Shown: positions 8,989 to 16,879 of the stretch, piece by piece
Position numbering within the stretch: position 1 is the stretch's first letter
How the letters are laid out: each line of letters opens with the position of its first letter
From: Melittangium boletus DSM 14713
GTDB lineage: Bacteria > Myxococcota > Myxococcia > Myxococcales > Myxococcaceae
Length of the DNA stretch: 64,000 nt
Direction: 5' to 3'
Assembly: GCF_002305855.1 (NCBI RefSeq)
Contig: NZ_CP022163.1
Coordinates: forward strand, 9,553,765 to 9,617,764
Program-made: the position numbers and the translations under genes
The notes under the pieces: model-generated
What the model was told of the DNA's origin: nothing
What the model saw: the letters and a program-made list of their open reading frames with translations, nothing else
Databases searched by the model: none

Positions 8989-9018
8989 GTTATAACATTT
9001 TGTCCTGGCTGGAGTAAA
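8989..9018 (-). promoter_or_regulatory. Possible internal promoter for the threonine kinase
   Basis: On the minus strand TTTACT (9018-9013) and TATAAC (8994-8989) are 18 bases apart, inside an AT-rich island unusual for this window. The -10 ends 9 bases before ATG 8979, so transcription from it would give an almost leaderless mRNA. This is pattern recognition only. Confidence 0.35.
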
Positions 9019-9066
9019 ATCCAAATATTCCAATTCTCCAGGGAATTCCGCTTTGGGGCCGTTCCT

Positions 9067-11094
9067 TTACTCGGCGCGTGAACCCACGAGCTGGGTGAGC
9101 AGCAGCTCGGCCAGGTGACCAATCGAGGCGGACTCCGGAATCGTCCCGGCGAGCTCGACGCCGAGTTCTTCGTGCAGTCGGGTGCGCAGGGCCTGGGCGG
9201 TGGCCTCGTTCAAGCCGTAGTTCTTCAAGGGCTGGCGCACGTCGAGCAGGATGAAGGGGCGCTTGAGCACCTGGGAGGCCAGGCTCTTGACGGTCTTCTC
9301 CAGCAAGGACCGGGCCTCCGCGGGAGGAGCACGCAACAGCGCCTGTGTCCCCGCCGGCAGCGCGCCGCCCTCTTCGAGGGAGAGCCGCTTCAACCCATCC
9401 TCGAGAAAGAGCTGCCGGGTCTGCCGACGCTGGATCTTCCCACTGGAGGTCTTCGGGATGCTCTGCTCCTGCACCAGGACGATCTGGTGCATTTCCAAGC
9501 CCAGGGCCTCGGTAATCGCCTCCTTGATCGCGGCGATCACCCCCCCGAGCGGCTGGTGGCGAGCGGTCCGGCGCACCTCCTGCACCAGCACGACGCGCTC
9601 GGTACCCTCGGGAGCCGACCCCTCCGTGGGCGACAGCGAGAACGCCGCGCCAGCGCCCGCCACCAGCGCGGGGTGGCTCTGCTGGGCGGTGAGCTCGATG
9701 TCCTGGGGGTAATGGTTCTGCCCTCGGACGATGATCAAATCCTTGAGCCGTCCGGTGATGAAGAGCTCTCCCCGGTCCAGGAAGCCCAGGTCCCCCGTGC
9801 GCAGGTAGCTCCGGGGGTCATCCGGGAGCGTGGCCTGGAAGGTCTCCAGGGTCGCCTGCTCGTTGCGCCAGTAACCCCGGGCCACATGGGAGCCGGACAG
9901 CCAGACCTCTCCCAACCGGCCCTCTGGCAGCGCGGTGCGTGACTCGGGCTCCACGATCTGGATGACCTCGTCGTGAAACGCCCGCCCGCAGCTCACGAGG
10001 TGCTTGGCATCCTCCTGGGAGTCCATCACCTCGCGCACCTCGTGCTCCACCAGCCGCGACCTGGACAGGGTCTTGATCACCGGCTCGCGCGGACCGGCGG
10101 AGCCCGTGGCGAACAGGGTCGCCTCGGCCAGGCCATAGCAGGGGTAATGCGCCTGGTGCCGGAACCCGCTCGCCTGGAAGCGGTCGCTGAAGCGCCGCAG
10201 CACCTCGGCCTGCACGGGCTCCGAGCCATTGAAAGCGATGCGCCAGCACGACAGATCCAGGGCTCGGAGTTCCTCGTCGGAGACCTTGGTGGTGCACAGC
10301 TCGTAGGCGAAGTTGGGTCCACCGCTGATCGAGGCCCGGTACTTCGAGATCGCCTCCAGCCAGCGAGAGGGCCGGGTGACGAAGTCGAGCGGCGACATCA
10401 GGAGCGTGTGCATGCCCGAGAAGACGCCCTGGAGCATGCCCATGAGGCCCATGTCATGGAACAGCGGCAGCCACGAGACGTTGACGGAGTCGGAGGTCAG
10501 CTCGAAAGCGTCCCGGCTCATGGCGCTGTTCATCATCAAGTTGCCGTGCGTCACCATGACGCCCTTGGGCGTGCCCGTGGACCCCGAGGTGTATTGCAGG
10601 AACGCCACCTCGGACGCCCGGGGCGCGGGCCCATCCCAGCTCCGCTCCGGCGTCGGCTCCACCTCGTCCACCGCGACGATTTCCGCGCGGCCCTGCTCGC
10701 CGCTGGCCTCGAGGCTCGCGCGCAGCTTGTCGCGAAGGGCACGGGTCGTCAGGACACAGGTGGCCTGACTGTCCTGGATGATGGCCAGCAGGCGCAGCAT
10801 GTGCCGGTTGTTGCGCGGCGGATACGCGGGCACCGCGATGCGATGGCCGAACAAGCAGCCGAAGAACGCACGGATGTAGTCGAGTCCCGGCGGGCACAGG
10901 ATGAGGACCCGATCTCCGACCGCCGTGTGCTCATGGAGCCGCGCCGCGACCGCGACCGCGTGCGCCTGGAGCATAGCGAAGCTGAGCCGATCCACGGCCT
11001 GCCCGTCCGACAGCAGGGTGTACACCGGACGGTCACCGCCGGACCCGGCGCGCTGACGTGCCAGATCGACCAGGGTCTCGGGATGCGTGCTCAC
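9067..11094 (-). CDS. Fatty-acyl-AMP ligase (FAAL) with a degenerate C-terminal carrier-like domain
   Basis: 675 residues. The first about 570 form an acyl-adenylating enzyme: FLQYTSGSTGTPKGVMV, the FAAL-type SWLPLFHDMGLMG, the TGDLGFL hinge region and GRLKDLIIVRGQNHYPQDIE. FAALs activate fatty acids as AMP esters and load them onto carrier proteins of PKS/NRPS lines. The last about 90 residues look like a carrier domain, but the GLDSL site reads GLNEA, with Glu630 at the serine position (codon 9205-9207), so it cannot carry phosphopantetheine. The intact carrier at the NRPS N-terminus (Ser56) is the natural acceptor. The start is GTG 11094, overlapping the MFS stop by four bases (GTGA). The tail might serve as docking or be a relic. 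Confidence 0.92.
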   Translation of the reverse strand: MSTHPETLVDLARQRAGSGGDRPVYTLLSDGQAVDRLSFAMLQAHAVAVAARLHEHTAVGDRVLILCPPGLDYIRAFFGCLFGHRIAVPAYPPRNNRHMLRLLAIIQDSQATCVLTTRALRDKLRASLEASGEQGRAEIVAVDEVEPTPERSWDGPAPRASEVAFLQYTSGSTGTPKGVMVTHGNLMMNSAMSRDAFELTSDSVNVSWLPLFHDMGLMGMLQGVFSGMHTLLMSPLDFVTRPSRWLEAISKYRASISGGPNFAYELCTTKVSDEELRALDLSCWRIAFNGSEPVQAEVLRRFSDRFQASGFRHQAHYPCYGLAEATLFATGSAGPREPVIKTLSRSRLVEHEVREVMDSQEDAKHLVSCGRAFHDEVIQIVEPESRTALPEGRLGEVWLSGSHVARGYWRNEQATLETFQATLPDDPRSYLRTGDLGFLDRGELFITGRLKDLIIVRGQNHYPQDIELTAQQSHPALVAGAGAAFSLSPTEGSAPEGTERVVLVQEVRRTARHQPLGGVIAAIKEAITEALGLEMHQIVLVQEQSIPKTSSGKIQRRQTRQLFLEDGLKRLSLEEGGALPAGTQALLRAPPAEARSLLEKTVKSLASQVLKRPFILLDVRQPLKNYGLNEATAQALRTRLHEELGVELAGTIPESASIGHLAELLLTQLVGSRAE

Positions 11095-12284
11095 GCGAGG
11101 GCACCTTTCGCTCGATTGAAATAGACGAACGCGCACCAGGCCGCCAGACAGGGAAGGAGCGCACTGGCCGCGACGAACTGGCGGACATCGTACAGCTCGA
11201 GGGCGTAGCCGTAACCGAGATACCCCACGCTGATGACCATGGACTCCACGAACGAGACAATGGACATGGCCGAGGCCCGGATGGGCGCGGGCACCTTGCT
11301 GATGAGGTGGTTGCCCACGAGCACCTCGAACAGGGGGCCCAAGGAGACGATCATCAGGAAGATGACCACCAACAGGTGCAGGTCATTCACCTGGTTGAGC
11401 AGCAGCAGACCCGCGGTCACCGCCGAGGCCAGGTAGAACGCATACTCGAGCGATATCAGGCGTGAGACGCGCTCGGCCAACAGGTAGGCCACGGCGGCCA
11501 GGATCTCCGACACGGCGATGACCGCACCAATCTGGTAGGGCTCCAGGCCGTGCTCTTTGAAGATGGCCTGGGAGAAGATGTAGTACGGGGTGATCGTCCC
11601 CACCAGGAGCGCCGACGCCAGGATGATCATCATCAGGCCGCGGCCGGGCTGCTCGAGGAAGAACTGGCGAAGCTGTTGGAGGATGCCGACCCTCGCCTCG
11701 TGCGCCGAGCCCGACATCTCCTCCGACTGGACGTCCCGGATCCGTGACCAGGCCAGGAGGCTGACCCCGAGCGCCAGCCCATACGCGACATAGACCAGCG
11801 ACCAGGACACGCGCTGGAGGTAGCCCCCCGCCGCGATGGCCAGGGCCATGGCGAGAGCCCCCAGGGCCCTGGAGCGCGAGTCGATGCGCAGGAAGTCCCC
11901 CTCGCGGCCATGCACCCTCAGATAGTCGAAGAGGAGCGCTCGGTCCGACCCCGAGATGAAGCTCTTGGCGACGCCGTAGACGCAATACAGGAGCAGGAAA
12001 GGCAAGAACCCGGAGAAGAAGATGACGCTCGCGCAGTAGAGGATGAACAGGCCCAGGCCGAGGCTCACGCTCAGCTTCCTGCCGTAGCGATCCCCGATGA
12101 CGCCGGTGGGAACCTCCGAGGCGACGGTCGCCCAGAAGAGCGCGGCCTGGAGCAGCCCGATCTGCTCTCCCGAGAACTGCCTCGACATGAGGAACAAGAT
12201 GAAGATGCCGCGATCGAACACGGCCTGGCTGGCGACGTAATAGACGTAATACGCCGAGATCTTCGCCTGTCCGGGCTGGCTCAC
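11091..12284 (-). CDS. MFS transporter, probable exporter of the lipopeptide
   Basis: 397 residues and about 12 hydrophobic segments, with the MFS loop 2-3 motif GVIGDRYGRK near residue 58. The true start is GTG 12284, overlapping the stop of the peptidase gene by four bases; reading further upstream would run through the antisense of real codons and has no membrane character. It lies between the M28 peptidase and the FAAL in one overlapping operon, so export of the cluster product is the simplest role. Drug self-resistance is equally compatible. Confidence 0.88.
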   Translation of the reverse strand: MSQPGQAKISAYYVYYVASQAVFDRGIFILFLMSRQFSGEQIGLLQAALFWATVASEVPTGVIGDRYGRKLSVSLGLGLFILYCASVIFFSGFLPFLLLYCVYGVAKSFISGSDRALLFDYLRVHGREGDFLRIDSRSRALGALAMALAIAAGGYLQRVSWSLVYVAYGLALGVSLLAWSRIRDVQSEEMSGSAHEARVGILQQLRQFFLEQPGRGLMMIILASALLVGTITPYYIFSQAIFKEHGLEPYQIGAVIAVSEILAAVAYLLAERVSRLISLEYAFYLASAVTAGLLLLNQVNDLHLLVVIFLMIVSLGPLFEVLVGNHLISKVPAPIRASAMSIVSFVESMVISVGYLGYGYALELYDVRQFVAASALLPCLAAWCAFVYFNRAKGALA

Positions 12285-14602
12285 AACCGCACCGTGTGGG
12301 TGACACGCACCGAGTCCGAGAACCAACCAAAAGGATACGGGCTCTTGTCCGCGGGCCGCGGTCGAGGCAACAGCGGCTCCGTGGCCTCGCTCCCGTACCG
12401 CACCTCGCTCAGACGCAGCTCCAGGGGGAGGCCCTGCTCCAGGATCAGCGTCATGTCGTTTCCTGTCGTGGCCGGGGTCCAGAATTGGAAGATCAGCCGT
12501 CCCCATTCACTGCGCAGCTCGTCGGGTCCGTGGAACTTGCCGGCGACCTCGACCCCCAGGAGCTTCGCTGGGGAGACCCGCAGCTCGAGCATCGAGGCCT
12601 CGAGCCGTGGCCGCAGGCGGAGGGTCAGCTTCCTCCGCGAGCCCTCGCGGGTATCCGACAGGACCTCGAGCTCCGGGGCGGGATGGTCTCGCACGGCGGT
12701 CTCGGCCACGAACACCTTCCAGTCCACGTAGGGGAAGTAGTGCTCCAGTGACTCCCGCCGGACGTCCGCTCCGAGGATGGGTCCAGTCCATTCGTCGAGG
12801 AAGGGATCCGCCGAGACCCAGAACGCCTTCTTCTGGTCGGTGTCCAGGAGGTACACCAGGGAGTTCATGCTCGGCTGGGTCGGATCGAAGACCCGCAGGA
12901 CGAACGCCGCCAGGAAGATCAGACCGCCCGCGACGAAGCCGAGGCGAGCCCCCCACACCAACGCGCCCCCCAGGACGGCGTGGAGATACGGCACGAGGAG
13001 AATCAACCACAGGGACCACAGGGCAATCACCAGGGCGATGCCCGTCATGCCAAACGCGGCATAGAGCAGCCGGGTGAGCGGGACGACCAGGACGATGGAG
13101 GGCACGAACAGCAGGGGGGCGAGCCCCAGGGCAATGGGGGACAGCTCGGGAGGCTGACCGCGCGCGCGCAACATGAAGCCGAGCAGTCCCAGACCGCAGA
13201 GCTGAGGCCACTGGAAGAAGTAGCTGGTATCCGGCAGCAGGAACACACTCAGCACGGCCAACACCGTCCAGGGCGTCAGCGCGCCAACCGCCAGCTCCGC
13301 GGGCGTCAGGATGCGCCTGGCGGCATGCGCGCACCCGAGGAGCACCGCCGACGACAGCACCAGCAGTCCGATGAAATAGCCCTCCGTGGAGGGAGACGTC
13401 TCTCCGGGCAGCAGCGTGTACCGGGGCTCGATCCAGCGCACCGCGCCCCACGCCCCCCAAGCCAGCAGCGCGGAGAGGAGCACGGCCCCCAGCGAGACGG
13501 CGATCGCCACCCCACAGCGTCCGAGCCGCAGGCGCCCCGAACGCACGCCCCGGAAAACCAACAACCCCCACCCCACACCGCACGGCAGCAGGAGCAACTG
13601 GCTCAGCCAGCGTCCGTAGCGGACCACGAACAGACCCAGCACATCGAAGTAGATGACCGGCGGGCTGGCGACACGGCTCAAGTCCTCGTTCGCCAATTGG
13701 CGCACCAGGGCCAGCATCTGATCGCCCTGGTGTTGGATGCTGCGGGGATCGACGGCGGCGGCCGACTCCTCTCGGGAGTGGTAGACCTCCAACCCGTCGA
13801 AATAGGCGAAGTTCAGGCCGTTCAGGCCGGCATCACGGAAGACCGAGAAGTCGGTATCGTTCTTCAACAGACCGTAGATGGTGCTCGCCAGGGAGTGGCC
13901 CACCGGAGAAGGGCTCGCGGTGGCGAACCGCTCGATGAGCCAGCCGTTGTCGCGGCTGGTCTCGAACATGACCACCGGCCCCCGGTTCCCACGCGCATCG
14001 AAGTTCAGGACCGCCGCGATCCGCGCTCTCTCCGCGGGTGTACGCGCCGCCAGGAACGCATCCGCCCCCATGGAGCCCACCTCTTCGGCGTCGGCGAACA
14101 GGAAGAGGAGGTCATTGCGCGGCCGAGGTCCGCTCGCCATGAGGCGCAACACCTCCAGCATCGCGGCCACCGCGGTCCCGTCATCGGCCGCGCCAGGACT
14201 GGTGGGCGCCGAGTCATAGTGCGCCACCACCAACACACTCCGCTCGCCCTGCGTGCCCGGCAGCCGCGCCACGACATTGTTCACCGTGGCGATGGCGAAG
14301 GGATCCCACGCCCGGTAGCTGTCCTCCACCGTCTGGAGCTCGACCTGGACTCCGGGATTCTTCGCGGCCTCCGCCAGGAGGTACTGGTACACCTCGCGGT
14401 GCGCCTGGGTCCCAATGAAGTGGCTCCCGGAGGAGATGATGCGGAGCCGTTCGGCGACCTGGCGCCAGTGAAAGTCCGCCGCGCCTCCAGCGGCGCTCCC
14501 GGGCTCCTCCCGGAGCGGCGCGAGCACGGGTCGGTACGCCACCCACGCGCCCACGAACAACACGGCGACCGCGAGGCCGGCGAACAAGCCTCCGCGGGTC
14601 AT
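12281..14602 (-). CDS. Membrane-anchored M28 family metallopeptidase
   Basis: 773 residues. An N-terminal anchor (LFAGLAVAVLFVGAWVA) is followed by a catalytic domain with the M28 two-zinc ligands: VAHYDSAP and GAADDGTA, DAEEVGSMG, NFDARGN, and a late histidine in VYHSREE. About eight more membrane spans (roughly residues 325-600) and a C-terminal extracytoplasmic domain follow, so it resembles ER aminopeptidase ERMP1-type proteins. All metal ligands seem intact. Start ATG 14602 overlaps the lipoprotein stop (ATGA), and its own stop overlaps the transporter start (GTGA). In an NRPS operon a periplasm-facing peptidase could remove an acyl-aminoacyl cap during export or destroy product. These are inferences; the family also has general aminopeptidases. 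Confidence 0.9.
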   Translation of the reverse strand: MTRGGLFAGLAVAVLFVGAWVAYRPVLAPLREEPGSAAGGAADFHWRQVAERLRIISSGSHFIGTQAHREVYQYLLAEAAKNPGVQVELQTVEDSYRAWDPFAIATVNNVVARLPGTQGERSVLVVAHYDSAPTSPGAADDGTAVAAMLEVLRLMASGPRPRNDLLFLFADAEEVGSMGADAFLAARTPAERARIAAVLNFDARGNRGPVVMFETSRDNGWLIERFATASPSPVGHSLASTIYGLLKNDTDFSVFRDAGLNGLNFAYFDGLEVYHSREESAAAVDPRSIQHQGDQMLALVRQLANEDLSRVASPPVIYFDVLGLFVVRYGRWLSQLLLLPCGVGWGLLVFRGVRSGRLRLGRCGVAIAVSLGAVLLSALLAWGAWGAVRWIEPRYTLLPGETSPSTEGYFIGLLVLSSAVLLGCAHAARRILTPAELAVGALTPWTVLAVLSVFLLPDTSYFFQWPQLCGLGLLGFMLRARGQPPELSPIALGLAPLLFVPSIVLVVPLTRLLYAAFGMTGIALVIALWSLWLILLVPYLHAVLGGALVWGARLGFVAGGLIFLAAFVLRVFDPTQPSMNSLVYLLDTDQKKAFWVSADPFLDEWTGPILGADVRRESLEHYFPYVDWKVFVAETAVRDHPAPELEVLSDTREGSRRKLTLRLRPRLEASMLELRVSPAKLLGVEVAGKFHGPDELRSEWGRLIFQFWTPATTGNDMTLILEQGLPLELRLSEVRYGSEATEPLLPRPRPADKSPYPFGWFSDSVRVTHTVRL

Positions 14603-15327
14603 CGCGCGCCTTGCGTTCCAGTGGCGGTCAGCGCGTCCTCGAGAAGCCCCAGCGCCGTGTCCAGACGCAGCGAGATGTTCCGGCAGGAGGAGGCCACGGC
14701 GCCATCGGCCATGACGGACGCCACCTGCTCGCGCGACCCACCGGACCTCAGCCACTGCAGCTGGAAGTTCAGGCTGTCATGCGCCAGTTCATGCAGCTCC
14801 TCGTTGATGATCCAATCCAGGAGCTTGCGCGCGTGGATGCGCTGCGTCGGCCCGGCGGACGCATCACCCTGCCCCACCAGGACGAACGCGGTCGGATGCC
14901 GCTTCTCCAACCGCAGCCGAACCGTCTTGCCGGGCTCCGGCAGTTCCGCCTCCACCTGGTAGCTGCCCAGGGCAACGGCGCCGGTCGCGTCATGCTCGGC
15001 CCCTGGCATCCAGTAGTACGTGCTGCGCTCCTTGCTGAAGATCACGACCTCGTGGCCGCTGTACATCCGGATGGGCTGGTGCTGGAACTGAGTCGTGATG
15101 AAGTAGCCCTCGGCGCCCTCGAGGGGCGAGACCCAGTAGAGCGACTCGGGGCTCCTGCGTTGCAGGTGGGCGAAACAGTCGAACAACCCGCCGACACGCG
15201 CTCCGTCAAGACCTGGGGTGCCCGGAGGCCCGTCCGGAGTGCCCTCGGGCGTGGCCCCAACGTGTGTGCAGGCATTCACGCACAGAGCGATGGCCAGCGC
15301 TGAAATCCTTGATATGTTGGAAAACAT
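14599..15327 (-). CDS. Predicted lipoprotein of unknown function
   Basis: 242 residues. The N-terminus has a signal peptide ending in a lipobox-like VNAC, followed by a Gly/Pro/Asp-rich linker (TPEGTPDGPPGTPG) typical of a surface or periplasmic tether. The rest is soluble with no domain I recognise. It reads like a beta-rich N-terminal half followed by a helical half with histidines near EELHELAHDS. ATG 15327 is supported by a GGGAG site; the longer upstream reading would lack a signal peptide. The stop overlaps the M28 start, so the two are co-translated and perhaps form a membrane complex. The start is only 26 bases from the divergent gene at 15354. Confidence 0.75.
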   Translation of the reverse strand: MFSNISRISALAIALCVNACTHVGATPEGTPDGPPGTPGLDGARVGGLFDCFAHLQRRSPESLYWVSPLEGAEGYFITTQFQHQPIRMYSGHEVVIFSKERSTYYWMPGAEHDATGAVALGSYQVEAELPEPGKTVRLRLEKRHPTAFVLVGQGDASAGPTQRIHARKLLDWIINEELHELAHDSLNFQLQWLRSGGSREQVASVMADGAVASSCRNISLRLDTALGLLEDALTATGTQGAR

Positions 15328-15353
15328 CGGTACTCCCACCCTAGCCGAAAAAC

Positions 15354-15881
15354 ATGGACACTTCACAAGGAAACCAGGGCCTGAGTTCCCGCTCCAAGGC
15401 ACTGCTGGTTGTCGGCCTCATCGCGTTTTTCGCGGTTGATAACTACTACATGTGGGTTGAACGGGACAACTTCCCCTTTACCAGCCATGGGCTGTTCAAC
15501 GTGCTGTTCACCGCGCGTACCAATCTCTTACGCATGGTGGTGCATGACGATCAGGGTGGCAGTGTGACCGTGGATTCCGGGCGTGTGATTCCCATCGAAT
15601 GGTACCGCGCCGTGGGCCTGGCCGAGAATGTGTTCGTGCTGGAGGAGGACTCGCGAAGGAAGGAGCAGGTCGCCCGGCTACTCCTGGAGCGAGTGAACAG
15701 CGAACCCTGGTATGCCTTTGACGAGACGTATTCGTCGGTTCGACCGCCGCCAGGCGGCCGGTTCGTCGGCTTGGATGTCGTCTACCTTCGGTTCGATCTG
15801 GACCAATACCGCGATGGCCAGCCGCCCAAGCCGCTCCAGGAGGAGCGGGTCTTCAGCTATCGGTTGCCGGGGGCTCCGTGA
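15354..15881 (+). CDS. Small membrane-anchored protein paired with HTTM protein
   Basis: 175 residues with one N-terminal membrane segment (LLVVGLIAFFAVDNYYMW) and a soluble C-terminal domain of about 130 residues rich in Tyr, Arg and acidic residues. No family is recognised. Its stop and the ATG of the next gene share one base (TGATG), so both products are made together and probably interact. No clear ribosome site precedes ATG 15354, and only 26 bases separate it from the divergent lipoprotein start, so the promoters must overlap coding sequence. Confidence 0.72.
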   Translation: MDTSQGNQGLSSRSKALLVVGLIAFFAVDNYYMWVERDNFPFTSHGLFNVLFTARTNLLRMVVHDDQGGSVTVDSGRVIPIEWYRAVGLAENVFVLEEDSRRKEQVARLLLERVNSEPWYAFDETYSSVRPPPGGRFVGLDVVYLRFDLDQYRDGQPPKPLQEERVFSYRLPGAP

Positions 15882-16879
15882 TGTTTCGCAAGAAGATTGA
15901 AAGCTTCCTCTTCGCCCAACCCAACCTCGACTTCCGCATCTTCGTGGTCCGGTTGGCGGTGAGCCTCGTGACGGTGAGCTATGTGCTCATCGGCCCGTTT
16001 GATCGTTTTCACGTGGATGCGGCCCCTCTGCTCTATCGCCCGGTCGGCCCGTTCAGCTTCATTCCGGAGCTCGGGTATGGAGGCTATTACTTCCTGAAGT
16101 ACGCGGTGGTCGTCAGTGGCATCACGTTCGCCCTGGGCTTCAAGAGCCGGCTCTCCAATGCCGTCTTCGCCCTCACCTACTTCGTCTTCGCGTATTACGT
16201 GGGGCACTTCAGCACCCAGTTGTTCAGCTACATCACCCACCTGAACTTCTTCGCGATCATCCTCTGCTTCGTGGATTCGTCGCGGTTCTGGTCGCTCGAC
16301 TGGGTGCTCGATCCCTCGCGCCGGGACCAACCGTACTCCCTGGCCCGGCGCGAGTTCGCGTCGTTCGCGCTGGCCTTCATGCAGCTCTACCTGATCGCGT
16401 TCTACGTGCAGGCCGGTGTGAACAAGCTGCTGATCGGCGGCGTGGACTGGTTCCTGACGGGAGCAACGCCCTATTACGGAACGCTCGTCTCGGGAACGGA
16501 ACCGGGTCTGGCCTTGACCCGATTTCCCTGGGTGTTCAAGGGCGTCAGTCTGTTCACCGGCTTTTTCGAGATGGGCTTCTTCCTGATCCTCTGGAAGCGG
16601 CTCCGCTGGCCCTTCGCCGTCAGCGTGATTGGATTCCATTTTGGAATCCTGCTGAGCATGAACATCTTCTTCTATCAGCTCTCCGCGGTGGTGCCGCTGC
16701 TCTTCCTCTTCGAGGACACTCGCGATCACCGCAAGGCGCTCGTGGGGCTCGGGGCGTATGCCCTCTTCATCGGAGCGCTGATGTCCCTGACACCACTGCC
16801 CGCCCGGCCACTCGGGACCACCGAGACACCGCTCCAGGCACCCATCCAGGCCCAGCCTACGGTGCGTTTGAGCGAGTGA
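15881..16879 (+). CDS. HTTM domain (vitamin K-dependent carboxylase-like) membrane protein
   Basis: 332 residues with about eight hydrophobic segments and the HTTM/VKG-carboxylase-like layout: RIFVVRLAVSLV at the first helix, GFKSRLSNAVFAL, LQLYLIAFYVQAGVNKLL and FFEMGFFLILWKRLRWPF. Bacterial HTTM proteins are membrane enzymes or scaffolds whose substrates are mostly unknown. The C-terminal tail (from about residue 305) is a Pro/Thr-rich extension. It is coupled to the 175-residue partner and overlaps the JmjC gene tail to tail by 23 bases. Carboxylase activity should not be assumed, because I do not recognise the catalytic lysine region. Confidence 0.72.
   Translation: MFRKKIESFLFAQPNLDFRIFVVRLAVSLVTVSYVLIGPFDRFHVDAAPLLYRPVGPFSFIPELGYGGYYFLKYAVVVSGITFALGFKSRLSNAVFALTYFVFAYYVGHFSTQLFSYITHLNFFAIILCFVDSSRFWSLDWVLDPSRRDQPYSLARREFASFALAFMQLYLIAFYVQAGVNKLLIGGVDWFLTGATPYYGTLVSGTEPGLALTRFPWVFKGVSLFTGFFEMGFFLILWKRLRWPFAVSVIGFHFGILLSMNIFFYQLSAVVPLLFLFEDTRDHRKALVGLGAYALFIGALMSLTPLPARPLGTTETPLQAPIQAQPTVRLSE

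Noticed and set aside
12980..14962. A 660-codon plus-strand frame over the M28 gene.
   Set aside because: The minus strand holds all zinc ligands and membrane spans; the plus frame is Gln/Arg-rich noise.
15881..16879. Calling the HTTM protein a true gamma-glutamyl carboxylase.
   Set aside because: Only the membrane scaffold is recognisable; the catalytic lysine region and propeptide-binding parts are not.
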